DNA of 64,000 nt from Flavobacterium endophyticum (GCF_003634455.1 NZ_RBLC01000003.1:248001-312000); one strand, 5' to 3'; shown: positions 35,009-44,849, counted from the first letter of the stretch. Notes: generated by a model from the sequence alone, not told the origin. Numbers and translations: made by a program.

Positions 35009-35668
35009 ATGGAAAAGACAACCATAGGCATCATCGACGACCATAAGATCGTCAGGCAGGGTTTAAAAGAACTGCTGGAAAAAATCAGCAATTATACGAT
35101 TACGGCAGAATTTGACAATGGTGCCGACTTTTTAGCGGCGCTCCCTTTAGAAAGTCCGCCTGATTTGTTTATATTGGACTATTCCATGCCCGGAATGAAC
35201 GGCATAGAAGTACTGAAAGCGCTAGAAGAAATAGAAGGCGAATACAAAGTACTGCTGCTTACACAGCATTTTGACGAGCAGATTATCGATGCAGCCTACC
35301 ATCACGGAGCCAGAGGTTTTTTGCATAAAAACTGTACCGCACACGATTTGAAGTTTGCCATCGACAACATCGTAAAAATCGGCTACAACAACGTTTCTGA
35401 AATACTAAAGCGGATGCGGAATTATGACGAATCTCCGAGCAAAGACGCCAAAAGCCAGATCTTATTGTCCGATAGAGAGCTGAAATTCTTAAAGCTGGTG
35501 TGCGACGAAAGAGAACTGACCTATGACCAGATGGCCGACAGCATGGGATTGTCTGTAAAATCTATAGAATCGTACCGGACAGCTTTGTTTGAACGGTTCG
35601 GCATCAAATCGAAAGTGGGACTGGTTTTATTTTCGTTTAAATACCAGATAACGCCACCTTTTATATAA
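35009..35668 (+). CDS. LuxR/NarL-family response regulator
   Basis: A 219-residue regulator. The receiver domain (1-125) has IIDDHK, the phospho-Asp in DLFILDYSMPGMNG, and LLTQHF and FLHKN for the switch Thr and Lys. The C-terminal LuxR HTH (about 150-215) reads LSDRELKFLKLVCDERELTYDQMADSMGLS, then KSIESYRTALFERFGI. It is expected to bind as a dimer to a dyad, and the repeated AATAGGGAAAACCCTATT palindrome near the head of its own operon fits. Last gene of the operon. Confidence 0.94.
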   Translation: MEKTTIGIIDDHKIVRQGLKELLEKISNYTITAEFDNGADFLAALPLESPPDLFILDYSMPGMNGIEVLKALEEIEGEYKVLLLTQHFDEQIIDAAYHHGARGFLHKNCTAHDLKFAIDNIVKIGYNNVSEILKRMRNYDESPSKDAKSQILLSDRELKFLKLVCDERELTYDQMADSMGLSVKSIESYRTALFERFGIKSKVGLVLFSFKYQITPPFI

Positions 35669-35748
35669 TACTGCAGCAGTGCTTGTCTTGAGGTTGTAAC
35701 TGGGTAACCATTTTTGTCGTCCAAAGCGCTAAAATCAACCTCTCACAA

Positions 35749-36825
35749 ATGAAGAAATTCCTAACGACTTCCCTACTGCTTATTGCTGCCTTTATAGCTG
35801 CTCCTGCCCAAAATTTTGAACGCAAGGTCGACAGCCTGATCTCGAACGTTTTTACCGATAAAAAAGGGCCGGGTGCCGTGTTCTTAGTAGCAAAAGACGG
35901 AAAGCCCGTTTACCATAAGGCATTTGGCAAAGCGAATCTGGAATTGGATGTCAATATGACCACAGACCAAGTCTTCCAGATAGGCTCGATTACCAAACAA
36001 TTCACGGCTGTTGCCATACTGATGCTCGAACAAGAAGGCAAGGTTGACCTCAACAGCAGCATTTCTAAATACATTCCAGACTATCCTGCGGGCGACAAGA
36101 TTACCTTGCACCATCTGCTGACGCATACTTCGGGTATTAAAGATTTCACCAAAATGAAGTCCCTGCAGCAGATTGCCCAGAAAGACCTAACGCCAAAAGA
36201 AATAATCGATTTCTTCAAGAATGAGCCTGTTGATTTTCTGCCAGGTGCAAAATTCGAATACAACAATTCGGGTTATGTGATTTTGGGCCATATCATCGAG
36301 TTGGTTTCTGGAGAAACCTATGAGGCCTATATCCGGAAGCACATTTTCGAAAAAGCCGGAATGTCTGATTCACGTTATGCCGATGATACCGCTATTATTA
36401 AAAACAGGGCTTACGGCTATCGCAAGAAAGACAATGCGTATGTCAACAAAGGGCGCATCAGCTTTACGATTCCGTTTTCTTCTGGCTCGCTGATGGCAAC
36501 CGCAGTAGATATGCTGCATTGGCAGCATGCCCTAAACAATAATCTGCTGCTGGATAAAAAGACGGCAAAAAAGGCTTTCACTAAAAAAAGCTTGAACAAT
36601 GGCGATCCCATTAAGTACGGCTATGGCTGGCATCTGACGGAACTGGACGGAACCGCAACGAGAGAGCATGGCGGGAGTATTTTCGGCTTCAAGTCGATGG
36701 CAGTGTATATCCCAAGCGAGGATATTTATGTCATCGGATTCAGCAACTGCGACTGCAATTCGCCTACCCAACTGACCCGAGATATCGCATCGGAAGCATT
36801 GAAAGCATTTAAATCTAAACGATGA
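35749..36825 (+). CDS. Exported serine beta-lactamase-family hydrolase
   Basis: A 358-residue protein of the class C beta-lactamase/D-aminopeptidase fold. Signal peptide ends around APAQ (residue 20). Motifs: SxxK as SITK in FQIGSITKQFT, YxN as YNNSGYVILG, and the HGG-type third motif in REHGGSIFGFKSM. Such proteins are more often esterases or peptidases than antibiotic-resistance enzymes, and no ampR-like regulator is adjacent. Single gene between the LuxR-type regulator and purK. Confidence 0.9.
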   Translation: MKKFLTTSLLLIAAFIAAPAQNFERKVDSLISNVFTDKKGPGAVFLVAKDGKPVYHKAFGKANLELDVNMTTDQVFQIGSITKQFTAVAILMLEQEGKVDLNSSISKYIPDYPAGDKITLHHLLTHTSGIKDFTKMKSLQQIAQKDLTPKEIIDFFKNEPVDFLPGAKFEYNNSGYVILGHIIELVSGETYEAYIRKHIFEKAGMSDSRYADDTAIIKNRAYGYRKKDNAYVNKGRISFTIPFSSGSLMATAVDMLHWQHALNNNLLLDKKTAKKAFTKKSLNNGDPIKYGYGWHLTELDGTATREHGGSIFGFKSMAVYIPSEDIYVIGFSNCDCNSPTQLTRDIASEALKAFKSKR

Positions 36826-36849
36826 TATTCCATCATTCTAAAGAATGAT

Positions 36850-36857
36850 TATCTTTG
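36850..36857 (+). promoter_or_regulatory. -7 promoter box of purK-purE
   Basis: TATCTTTG is an exact match. A 7-bp inverted repeat ATCATTC/GAATGAT (36832-36849) abuts it directly upstream and may be an operator or the tail of the previous transcript. The box lies inside the frame opened by the ATG at 36845, arguing for the purK start at 36878. Confidence 0.6.
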
Positions 36858-36877
36858 TGGCAAACAACAACACAGCA

Positions 36878-38035
36878 ATGAATTACTTCTCATCCGATTT
36901 CAAGCTCGGAATACTAGGAGGCGGACAGCTTGGCAAGATGCTGCTGGCCGACACCCGAAAATTTGATATACAGACGTATGTCTTAGACCCAAGTGCAGAG
37001 GCTCCCAGCCGAATGGGATGCAATAAATTCTTTCAGGGCGACCTTATGGATTTTGATACTGTTTATGAATTCGGAAAAAAGGTAGATGTCCTGACTTTTG
37101 AAATCGAGCTCGTAAATCTGGAGGCTTTGGAGAAATTAGAATCCGAAGGGTTAAAAGTCTATCCTTCTCCAAAAACATTACGCAAGATCCAGAACAAAGG
37201 AAGGCAGAAAGATTTTTATACAGCAAACAGCCTGCCCACTTCCCCATTCAAAAGATTCAACGCTTTAGGAGCATTAAAAGCGGCTGTAGAAAATACTACT
37301 GTTTCCTTTCCTTTTGTATGGAAAAGTGCCGAATTCGGTTATGATGGCAACGGAGTGAAAGTCGCAAGATCTATAACGGACTTGGCGAATCTTCCCGACG
37401 TGGAATGCATTGCCGAAGACATGGTGCCGTTTAAGAATGAATTGGCCGTAATCGTAGTCCGTAACCCGAAAGGCGACATCAAGACGTATCCTGTGGTAGA
37501 GATGGAATTTCATCCAGAAGCCAATCAGGTAGAATATGTCATCTGTCCGGCGCGCATTGACGAAAAGGTAGCTGCAAAAGCAAGAGCCATTGCCTTGCAG
37601 GTTTCTGAAGCCTTTGGACATGTAGGCTTGCTTGCAGTTGAAATGTTCCAGACAGAAGATGATACTATATTGATTAATGAAGTAGCACCGAGACCGCATA
37701 ATTCTGGCCACTACAGTATTGAGGCCAGCTACACGTCGCAGTTTGAAAACCACTTAAGGGCCATCCTAGATTTGCCTTTGGGCAACACCGACAGCAAGGT
37801 TGCAGGAATCATGGTGAATCTTGTAGGCGAAGAAGGCCATTCCGGACAAGTCGTATACCAAAACATTGAAAAGATATTAGCCATTGATGGCGTGACACCT
37901 CATATTTATGGAAAACGCGAAACAAGACCGTTCAGAAAAATGGGCCATGTGACCATCGTAAATGAAAATATAGCCGAAGCAAGAAAGACTGCAGAGGAAG
38001 TAAAAAAGCTGATACGCGTGATCAGCAACTCATAA
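36878..38035 (+). CDS. purK: 5-(carboxyamino)imidazole ribonucleotide synthase
   Basis: ATP-grasp enzyme of purine synthesis that carboxylates AIR to N5-CAIR. The start is set at ATG 36878 (MNYFSSDFKLGILGGGQLGKM), giving 385 residues; the earlier ATG at 36845 overlaps the promoter. Visible motifs are the N-terminal GGGQLGKMLL, the ATP-grasp segments PFVWKSAEFGYDGNGV and LLAVEMFQTED, and the metal-binding NEVAPRPHNSGHY. It is followed after 27 bp by purE, the next enzyme. Confidence 0.96.
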   Translation: MNYFSSDFKLGILGGGQLGKMLLADTRKFDIQTYVLDPSAEAPSRMGCNKFFQGDLMDFDTVYEFGKKVDVLTFEIELVNLEALEKLESEGLKVYPSPKTLRKIQNKGRQKDFYTANSLPTSPFKRFNALGALKAAVENTTVSFPFVWKSAEFGYDGNGVKVARSITDLANLPDVECIAEDMVPFKNELAVIVVRNPKGDIKTYPVVEMEFHPEANQVEYVICPARIDEKVAAKARAIALQVSEAFGHVGLLAVEMFQTEDDTILINEVAPRPHNSGHYSIEASYTSQFENHLRAILDLPLGNTDSKVAGIMVNLVGEEGHSGQVVYQNIEKILAIDGVTPHIYGKRETRPFRKMGHVTIVNENIAEARKTAEEVKKLIRVISNS

Positions 38036-38062
38036 AGAATCTAAACCATTAAATCGTATACA

Positions 38063-38542
38063 ATGAAAATCGCAATCGTAATGGGAAGTGTTTCAGACAT
38101 GCCAGTCATGCAAGAAGCCATCGACATACTAAAAGAATTCGGAATCGAGACGGAAGTCGATATCGTTTCGGCACACCGCACGCCAGAGAAATTGTTCGAC
38201 TTCAGCAAAAATGCCCATAATCGAGGCATTGCTGTCATCATTGCTGGAGCCGGCGGAGCAGCACATTTACCGGGAATGGTAGCGTCAATGTCGCCGCTTC
38301 CTGTAATTGGAGTTCCTGTAAAATCAAGCAATTCTATCGACGGCTGGGACAGCATTCTTTCTATCCTTCAGATGCCAGGCGGCGTTCCTGTGGCAACAGT
38401 AGCCTTGAATGGCGCTAAAAACGCAGGCATATTGGCCGCACAGATTATCGGGAGTTCCGACAAATCTGTATTAGACAAAATCATCGCTTACAAAGAAAAC
38501 TTAAAAGAAGGAGTCATCAAGGCTTCGGAAGGGCTGAAATAA
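38063..38542 (+). CDS. purE: N5-carboxyaminoimidazole ribonucleotide mutase
   Basis: Class I PurE, 159 residues, converting N5-CAIR to CAIR after PurK. It shows the family motifs VMGSVSDMPVM, VSAHRTPEKL and GAGGAAHLPGM. In the same operon as purK, and terminated by a hairpin about 22 bp downstream. Confidence 0.97.
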   Translation: MKIAIVMGSVSDMPVMQEAIDILKEFGIETEVDIVSAHRTPEKLFDFSKNAHNRGIAVIIAGAGGAAHLPGMVASMSPLPVIGVPVKSSNSIDGWDSILSILQMPGGVPVATVALNGAKNAGILAAQIIGSSDKSVLDKIIAYKENLKEGVIKASEGLK

Positions 38543-38564
38543 TAATGCGACAGTATTTTAAAGG

Positions 38565-38600
38565 ATCAGGTCCAGCTATAAAGCAAGGGCCTGATTTTTT
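38565..38600 (+). terminator. Terminator of purK-purE
   Basis: ATCAGGTCC (38565-38573) pairs with GGGCCTGAT (38587-38595) with one G-U pair, followed by six T's. Confidence 0.75.
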
Positions 38601-38653
38601 GTTTTAAACGGTAACGTTTTCATAACGGCATAGGTATTTATCGATCAATTTTA

Positions 38654-38661
38654 TACTTTTG
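38654..38661 (+). promoter_or_regulatory. -7 promoter box for the M3 peptidase gene
   Basis: TACTTTTG, an exact match 77 nt before the ATG at 38739. No clear -33 element. Confidence 0.45.
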
Positions 38662-38738
38662 AAAACAGCATGCCGAGAGATAATTTTCGTGCCTAAAAAA
38701 ACATATTCTCTATTCTCAAAATATTAAAAAGACCTTAT

Positions 38739-40766
38739 ATGTCAGTCCTTACAAAAAAATTTACGACAAAATACGATACAGCACCTTTCTCCCAAATCAA
38801 GAATGATGATTTTCTTCCTGCCTTCCAAGAGGCTATTGCAGATGCCAAAAAAGAAATAGACGAGATTGTCAATAATCCAGAAGAGCCTACTTTTGAAAAC
38901 ACTATAGAAGCCATGGCTTTTAGCGGTGCTACGTTAGACAGGATATCGAATATTTTCTTTAACCTGCATTCGGCCGAAACCAACGACGAGCTTCAAAAGA
39001 TAGCACAGGAAGTTTCTCCCCTATTATCTGAATTTGGGAATGACATCCGACTTAATGCCGACTTATTCAAAAAGGTCAAGGCCGTATATGACAATAAAAA
39101 TAACCTCTCTCTCACGGCAGAACAGGATACCTTGCTCGACAAGCAGTACAAAAGCTTTTCGCGAAATGGGGCCAATCTATCTGAAGACAAAAAAAGCGAA
39201 TTGCGTGAAATCGATAAGGAACTTTCGCGATTGAGCTTGGAATTCGGAGAAAATGTACTGTCGGAAACACATGCTTTCCAGCTTCATATTACCGATGAAA
39301 AAGACCTTTCCGGATTACCAGAAGGAACGATAGAAGCTGCCAGAGAACTGGCCCAAAGCCAAGAAAAAGAAGGCTGGGTTTTTACGCTGGATTATCCGAG
39401 TTATGTGCCTTTTGTGACGTATGCAGATAACAGGGAACTGCGCAAGAAGATGGCAGTTGCCTTCGGCTCTAAAGGCTTCCAGAAAAATGAATATGACAAT
39501 CAGGAAATTGTTTTGCAGATTGCCAAGCTTCGCTATGAAAGAGCCAAGCTTTTAGGTTATGCTTCGCATGCGCATTTCGTGCTCGAAGAAAGAATGGCAG
39601 AAAGTCCTGAAAAAGTAACTACCTTCCTTAATGACTTGCTCGCAAAAGCACGACCTGCGGCCGAAAAAGAATTCAAACAGCTGACAAATTTTGCTAAGGA
39701 ACTAGACGGCATTGAGCAGTTGGAAAAATGGGACGGCGCCTACTATTCTGAAAAGCTGAAACAGCAGTTGTTCAATCTGGACGATGAAAAGCTAAAGCCT
39801 TATTTCAAACTAGAAAATGTATTGGAGGGTGCTTTTACTGTGGCCGGACGATTATATGGGCTGACGTTTGTAGAAATAAATGATATCGAGAAATACCATC
39901 CTGATGTAAGAACGTATGAAGTAAAAGACGTTGCTGGCAATCTCGTTTCTATTTTTTATGCGGATTTCTTTCCGAGAAAAGGGAAAAGAAATGGTGCATG
40001 GATGACGTCTTTCAAATCGCAATATGTTTTAGGCGGTGTCAACGAAAGACCGCATGTTTCTATCGTATGCAACTTTACAAAGCCTACAGAAACCAAACCT
40101 TCTTTATTGACTTTTAATGAAGTGACTACTTTATTCCATGAGTTCGGACATGCTTTGCACGGGATGCTGGCGGATACGGTTTATCCTAGCTTATCGGGTA
40201 CCAGCGTGTATTGGGACTTTGTGGAATTGCCAAGTCAGATTTTCGAAAATTGGTGTTATGAGCCGGAAGCACTGGCTTTGTTCGCGCGCCATTATCAAAC
40301 CGGAGAAGTTATTCCTACGGAATACATCCAGAAAATAAAAGAAAGCGCTAGTTTCCAAGAAGGCATAGCCACTATGAGACAGTTGAGCTTCGGCTTGCTT
40401 GACATGGGATGGCATGGTCAGGATCCTACGTTTATCAAAGATGTAAAGGAATTTGAGAATGAGCAGTTTGCCTCGACGAAGCTGTATCCGGATATAAAAG
40501 AAAATGCTATGAGCACTGCTTTTTCACATATTTTCCAAGGCGGCTATTCCTCTGGATATTACAGCTACAAATGGGCTGAGGTATTGGATGCGGATGCTTT
40601 TGAGTATTTTAAAGAACAGGGAATATTTAGTCCGGAAGTGGCTACTAAGTTCAAAGAAAATGTCCTTTCTAAAGGCGGAACGGAGCATCCAATGATTTTA
40701 TACAAGAGATTTAGAGGCAATGAGCCAAAACCTGACGCACTGCTCAAAAGAGCAGGACTGCTTTAG
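38739..40766 (+). CDS. M3 family oligopeptidase (Dcp/PrlC-like zinc metallopeptidase)
   Basis: A 675-residue protein with no signal peptide, so cytoplasmic, expected to degrade short peptides. The zinc site is HEFGH (residues 467-471, in TLFHEFGHALHGML), with the third ligand in the downstream helix YWDFVELPSQIFENW. The N-terminus DTAPFSQIKNDDFLPAFQEA and the C-terminal GGYSSGYYSYKWAEVLDADAF are typical of the Dcp/oligopeptidase A group. Single gene with its own promoter and terminator. Endopeptidase (PrlC) versus dipeptidyl-carboxypeptidase (Dcp) activity cannot be told from the sequence by eye. Confidence 0.94.
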   Translation: MSVLTKKFTTKYDTAPFSQIKNDDFLPAFQEAIADAKKEIDEIVNNPEEPTFENTIEAMAFSGATLDRISNIFFNLHSAETNDELQKIAQEVSPLLSEFGNDIRLNADLFKKVKAVYDNKNNLSLTAEQDTLLDKQYKSFSRNGANLSEDKKSELREIDKELSRLSLEFGENVLSETHAFQLHITDEKDLSGLPEGTIEAARELAQSQEKEGWVFTLDYPSYVPFVTYADNRELRKKMAVAFGSKGFQKNEYDNQEIVLQIAKLRYERAKLLGYASHAHFVLEERMAESPEKVTTFLNDLLAKARPAAEKEFKQLTNFAKELDGIEQLEKWDGAYYSEKLKQQLFNLDDEKLKPYFKLENVLEGAFTVAGRLYGLTFVEINDIEKYHPDVRTYEVKDVAGNLVSIFYADFFPRKGKRNGAWMTSFKSQYVLGGVNERPHVSIVCNFTKPTETKPSLLTFNEVTTLFHEFGHALHGMLADTVYPSLSGTSVYWDFVELPSQIFENWCYEPEALALFARHYQTGEVIPTEYIQKIKESASFQEGIATMRQLSFGLLDMGWHGQDPTFIKDVKEFENEQFASTKLYPDIKENAMSTAFSHIFQGGYSSGYYSYKWAEVLDADAFEYFKEQGIFSPEVATKFKENVLSKGGTEHPMILYKRFRGNEPKPDALLKRAGLL

Positions 40767-40794
40767 TTTTTAATTATTTGATTTTAAAATATTT

Positions 40795-40829
40795 GGGATT
40801 GCCAGTAAAATAAGGCAATCCCTTTTTTT
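40795..40829 (+). terminator. Terminator of the M3 peptidase gene
   Basis: GGGATTGCC (40795-40803) and GGCAATCCC (40814-40822) form a perfect stem followed by seven T's. A second dyad, AATTATGGA/TCCATAATT (40851-40870), lies between it and the next promoter and may be an operator. Confidence 0.88.
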
Positions 40830-40887
40830 ATTCTATACTTTAACTTTTGGAATTATGGAAATCCATAATTTTTCTTACAGTTTTTCA

Positions 40888-40895
40888 TATATTTG
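40888..40895 (+). promoter_or_regulatory. -7 promoter box for the type B T9SS protein
   Basis: TATATTTG, an exact match 22 nt before the ATG at 40918. The AATTATGGA/TCCATAATT dyad ends 17 nt upstream of it. Confidence 0.5.
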
Positions 40896-40917
40896 ATACC
40901 TTTCTTAACTTCTTTTT

Positions 40918-43900
40918 ATGAAAAAACTTTACCAGAACTTTATCTTTGCGTTAATTTTTTCCTTGAATGTAATCAGCTCCTACGGGCAGCTACCAGATTT
41001 CACTCTTACGGTCACATCAGCTGATGAGACTTGTAATAGAAACGGAATGCTTTCCTTTACAGTAAGCGGGACACATCCCAATGCTAACATTATCTATACT
41101 ATTTACAAGCTGCCGAACACAACCTCTCCGTACGCAACAGTGAGCACAAATACCTTGTCGGGTCTTGTTGGAGGTACATATAGGGTCATTGCTACCCAAA
41201 CCTTGGGAACCGAAAGCAATAGCAAGCAGCAGGATGCCGTCATCAACAGCACGGTCACTGCATTACAATTCAACATGACATACAGTGATATTCCCTGTAG
41301 TCTTAATAGGAACATCAATGTTATTGTTACTTCAGGAAATCCCACAGGATATGAAATTATAGCAGGACCTATTATAAAGCCGCGACAGCCATCTAATGTT
41401 TTTACCAATCTTGTAGCCGGAAATTACCTTATCAAAGTATATGATTCTTGTGGCAATGCGGTAACACGATCGTATACTTTAGTGACGCCTGAAAGTATAT
41501 CAAATCCGCTTGCTATTTCGGAACATTTAGTTCCAGGTCCAGAATTGTCTGCGTGCAGCTCGGTTGGAGTGAGACATGTATTAAGCGTCAATCCAGACTA
41601 TATCATCAATTATCCCCTTACCATTGTATATACTATTTATCCGCCGGGCGGCGGCGCACCGATCATAAGAACTTTTACTATCAACAGAATTGAAGATTTT
41701 ACTTCATCCGACCTTACATCTAACCCAAATACTTACGGTTTTGAGGCCGACTTGCCTTATTACGATCAACCTTACAGCTATAATTTATTGATTACAGATG
41801 CCTGCGGCAATCAATTCCAAAAAGAAAGTAATCAAGTCACTGAAATGTATGAAGCATCCATACAAACGCAAATCAACAACTGTGGCATAAAAACATTTTC
41901 TGTCAAAGCATCAAATTTCGTCTACCCTATTACGGTGCAATTTCTTTCTGCTCCAGCTGGTTTTAATCCGAATCTCTATAACCCATCGCATCCTACTTTT
42001 TTTAGCGATCCGACGTATGGAAATACTACAAATATACTTCCCGAAGGCAGTTATCTGGTTAGGGTAACGGATGCCTGCGGAAGAACAGATACCGCTGAGG
42101 TAAATATTGTCCATGAAACCACAGCCGAAGTGACAGCAACGGGCTCTTGCGGTGCTTCAGGAACTATTAGCGGAGAAATTTTGGGCTCCGATATTGTTTC
42201 TGCCACTATACAAATTGCTCCTTCAGATTTTGCTTTTCCTACGCCTTATAACGTCAATGCTTATATTCAGCCAGATGGAACTATTTTTATCTCGGGCATA
42301 CTGGTCCCTGGCCAATATACTATCATTCTTTATGATGATTGTGGAAATTCTTATACAAAACCCATAACGGTACCTCCCGCCAGTTCCAATGTTCCGAGAG
42401 TTAATTATCTAGGAGGATGTGCTCCTAGTTTCGGTTCAGTCTATATTGGAGGCGCACAGGATGTGCAGTTGTTAGACGCAGAGTTCATAACAGTACCAAG
42501 TACTTATAGCGGTCCTATGAATGTCTCTAGCAATATCCGGGGAGCCTATTTTATGATGAGCTCGCTTCCGGTCGGGACTTATCGCATCAAGATCAAAGAT
42601 TCCTGTAATTCCGAGTATATACTGACGCTACAGATTAAGGAATACATTGGAAATACAACTTTTGAAATTGTTGAAGGATGTTCTTCGTTTAATTTCAAGA
42701 TCAACCATACTAACAACAACGGCTCTTTTCCAAATCTTGGGTATTGGTTGCAGAAATTCAATCCGGTAACCGGCCAATGGGGACATCCGAACACCAATGT
42801 AGCCTATCCAGAAAACACTACTCCAAATGGTAATAACTCAATTACTATTGCCAACAATGCTTGGAATCTGAATTTAGCTATCGGAGGGCGCTTCAGAGTT
42901 CTAACTGCATCATCTATTTATGGTAGCGTGGGCGTTAGCAGCAATTGCTTATTTGTAATCAAAGAATTTGAGACAGGAAGCCTTCCAGAAATAAAGGGAG
43001 CCTTAAATTTTTCATGTTCAGGCACGCTTTCTGATGTATTATTAAATGTAGAAGGTGAAGGAAATTATGCTTTTAGCATCATTAAAAAAAATGACGTCCC
43101 TTTTAATTTTTCAAATGGCAACAGTCCTTTATTTACAGATTTAGAATCTGCAGTATACGTCTTTCAAATAGTTGACGAATGCCAAAACACAAGCACTTAT
43201 ACTCATGACGTGACAACGCCATTTGTCTTTTCTATAGCAGCCACATTATGCGACGGACAGAACAGCAGTCTTTCTGTTCCGAATTTCCCTTACTTGCAAT
43301 ACAGATGGTATAAGCAAGGTGCCGAAAACGTTACATTGAGCACAAATGCCAGCCTCAGCTTTAATCCTTTAAATGTCAGCACTAATTCTGGTATTTATCA
43401 TGTAGCTGTCACCTATCCTGCAGAACCTGATTCATGCTTGAACCAGACTTTGAGCTACGAAATCAATGCAGGAATACAGCCAAATGCAGGAGAAGACAAT
43501 ACGGTTAATATATGCGACATTCCACCTTCTATCAACTTATTTGACTATCTATTAGATAATGCAGACCGAAACGGTACTTGGGAGCAAATCACTCCAGTCG
43601 GAACTCTTTCTGCCAACGTATGGAGTACAGAAGGCGCCCAACAGGGTTCTACTTATTATTTTAGCTATGTTGTAAATGGTTTCTGCGGCGTAGAGGATGA
43701 AGCCATAATAGCGATTCATTTCCTCAATATCTTACCTGCTCCTATTATCAATAGTATAGGGCCAGTTTGTGTCGGAGCTCCGATAAATCTGAGAATCCAG
43801 AATCCGAATATTCTTTACCATTATGTTTGGTCGGGACCTAACGGATTTACGGCAACGGGCATCGCTCCAGTGTTTCCTAATGCGACCGTAGCCATGTCGG

Positions 43901-44721
43901 GAACTTATTCTGTCACGGCCAATCTAGTGAATTGTCCGTCGCAGCCCGTAACATTTGAATTGGTTGTGACGCCATTGCCGGAATTCCATTTCGCTAACGA
44001 AAACAACAGAATCTGTTCCGGACAAGAAATTTCGCTAAAAGTTGTTCCTGATAATTTTAACGAATTACAAGCTTCTTACCTCTGGAGCAATGAAGCCGGA
44101 GAAGTCATCGGAGGAAATTTTGCAGAAGTTGAAGTAAACGAACCCGGATTATATAACGTACTTGTTGATGTAGACGGCTGTACATTTTCGAAAGCAATTG
44201 AAGTTGAGGAAAACACAGATACTTTCTCCGTAGGAGCCGAGGCAAAATGTGAAGACGACCACTATATGCTTTCTGCCTATGCAATCGATAATTCTTTTAA
44301 CGAGTCAACCGCTAGCTATGTGTGGACAGGCCCAAATAATTTTTATGCCACGACGCAATCTACAGACATTACTGGATTAGAGTCAGGAACTTATACTGTC
44401 GTAGTCACAAATGAGGAAGGATGTTCTGAAACCATATCAATTCCTGTTGAAAAAAGCTATTGCAAGATTCCGAAAGGAGTTTCTCCTAATGGAGATAATG
44501 ATAACGACACATGGAATTTGGCCGGACTCGACATCTTGAGGGTAAAAATCTTTAACCGTTACGGAATGGAAGTCTATGAGATGAACAACTACGTAAACCA
44601 ATGGCATGGCCAATGTTCTGATGGAAAATTATTGCCAACAGCAACCTATTACTACTATATCTCTTTCCGAAACGGAAAAGAAAAAACCGGATGGGTCTAT
44701 CTGAATCGAGAAGTGCATTGA
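40918..44721 (+). CDS. Large secreted protein with type B T9SS sorting domain
   Basis: A 1267-residue T9SS cargo. Residues 1-23 are a signal peptide (ending in SSYGQ). The body consists of successive beta-sandwich-like modules of about 80-100 residues; many carry a DxCGN motif (YDSCGNAVT, TDACGNQF, TDACGRTD, YDDCGNSY), and the later part has PKD/Ig-like modules (YVWSGPNGFTATG, YVWTGPNNFYATTQ). The last 85 residues, with PKGVSPNGDNDNDTWNLAGL, FNRYGMEVYE and GKLLPTATYYYYI, form a gliding-motility-associated (CHU_C, type B) sorting domain. Type B cargo often relies on a PorP/SprF-like partner, which is not adjacent. Ligand unknown. Confidence 0.9.
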   Translation: MKKLYQNFIFALIFSLNVISSYGQLPDFTLTVTSADETCNRNGMLSFTVSGTHPNANIIYTIYKLPNTTSPYATVSTNTLSGLVGGTYRVIATQTLGTESNSKQQDAVINSTVTALQFNMTYSDIPCSLNRNINVIVTSGNPTGYEIIAGPIIKPRQPSNVFTNLVAGNYLIKVYDSCGNAVTRSYTLVTPESISNPLAISEHLVPGPELSACSSVGVRHVLSVNPDYIINYPLTIVYTIYPPGGGAPIIRTFTINRIEDFTSSDLTSNPNTYGFEADLPYYDQPYSYNLLITDACGNQFQKESNQVTEMYEASIQTQINNCGIKTFSVKASNFVYPITVQFLSAPAGFNPNLYNPSHPTFFSDPTYGNTTNILPEGSYLVRVTDACGRTDTAEVNIVHETTAEVTATGSCGASGTISGEILGSDIVSATIQIAPSDFAFPTPYNVNAYIQPDGTIFISGILVPGQYTIILYDDCGNSYTKPITVPPASSNVPRVNYLGGCAPSFGSVYIGGAQDVQLLDAEFITVPSTYSGPMNVSSNIRGAYFMMSSLPVGTYRIKIKDSCNSEYILTLQIKEYIGNTTFEIVEGCSSFNFKINHTNNNGSFPNLGYWLQKFNPVTGQWGHPNTNVAYPENTTPNGNNSITIANNAWNLNLAIGGRFRVLTASSIYGSVGVSSNCLFVIKEFETGSLPEIKGALNFSCSGTLSDVLLNVEGEGNYAFSIIKKNDVPFNFSNGNSPLFTDLESAVYVFQIVDECQNTSTYTHDVTTPFVFSIAATLCDGQNSSLSVPNFPYLQYRWYKQGAENVTLSTNASLSFNPLNVSTNSGIYHVAVTYPAEPDSCLNQTLSYEINAGIQPNAGEDNTVNICDIPPSINLFDYLLDNADRNGTWEQITPVGTLSANVWSTEGAQQGSTYYFSYVVNGFCGVEDEAIIAIHFLNILPAPIINSIGPVCVGAPINLRIQNPNILYHYVWSGPNGFTATGIAPVFPNATVAMSGTYSVTANLVNCPSQPVTFELVVTPLPEFHFANENNRICSGQEISLKVVPDNFNELQASYLWSNEAGEVIGGNFAEVEVNEPGLYNVLVDVDGCTFSKAIEVEENTDTFSVGAEAKCEDDHYMLSAYAIDNSFNESTASYVWTGPNNFYATTQSTDITGLESGTYTVVVTNEEGCSETISIPVEKSYCKIPKGVSPNGDNDNDTWNLAGLDILRVKIFNRYGMEVYEMNNYVNQWHGQCSDGKLLPTATYYYYISFRNGKEKTGWVYLNREVH

Positions 44722-44740
44722 TAACTTTTTGACACAAAAT

Positions 44741-44773
44741 AAAAGGTTGCCAGTAGCTGCTGGCAGCCTTTTT
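44741..44773 (+). terminator. Terminator of the type B T9SS gene
   Basis: AAAGGTTGCCAG pairs with CTGGCAGCCTTT (one mismatch) around a short loop, followed by T's, about 20 bp after the stop codon. Confidence 0.8.
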
Positions 44774-44802
44774 AATTTGAAAATGATAGAAGATAAAATA
44801 TC

Positions 44803-44820
44803 TTTCAATTATTTTTGAAA
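44803..44820. promoter_or_regulatory. TTTCA-N8-TGAAA operator, copy 1
   Basis: Inverted TTTCA/TGAAA half-sites with an 8-bp spacer overlap the -33 TTTG (44814-44817) of the regulator gene, so binding should block the promoter. The same 18-bp dyad and the following GTTTAAAA recur before the DCC-domain gene (45371-45388). The MarR-like protein encoded between them is the likely ligand. Confidence 0.7.
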
Positions 44821-44845
44821 GTTTAAAAATATATTCTTACCTTTG
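44814..44845 (+). promoter_or_regulatory. Complete promoter of the GbsR/MarR-like gene, leaderless-type
   Basis: -33 TTTG at 44814-44817, a 20-nt spacer and -7 TACCTTTG at 44838-44845. The ATG begins at 44850, only 4 nt after the -7 box, so the message should start at or next to the initiation codon. Confidence 0.7.
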
Positions 44846-44849
44846 GACT

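Noticed and set aside
35749..36825. Antibiotic-resistance beta-lactamase
   Set aside because: The motifs fit the broad serine-hydrolase family, which mostly comprises peptidases and esterases; no resistance context.
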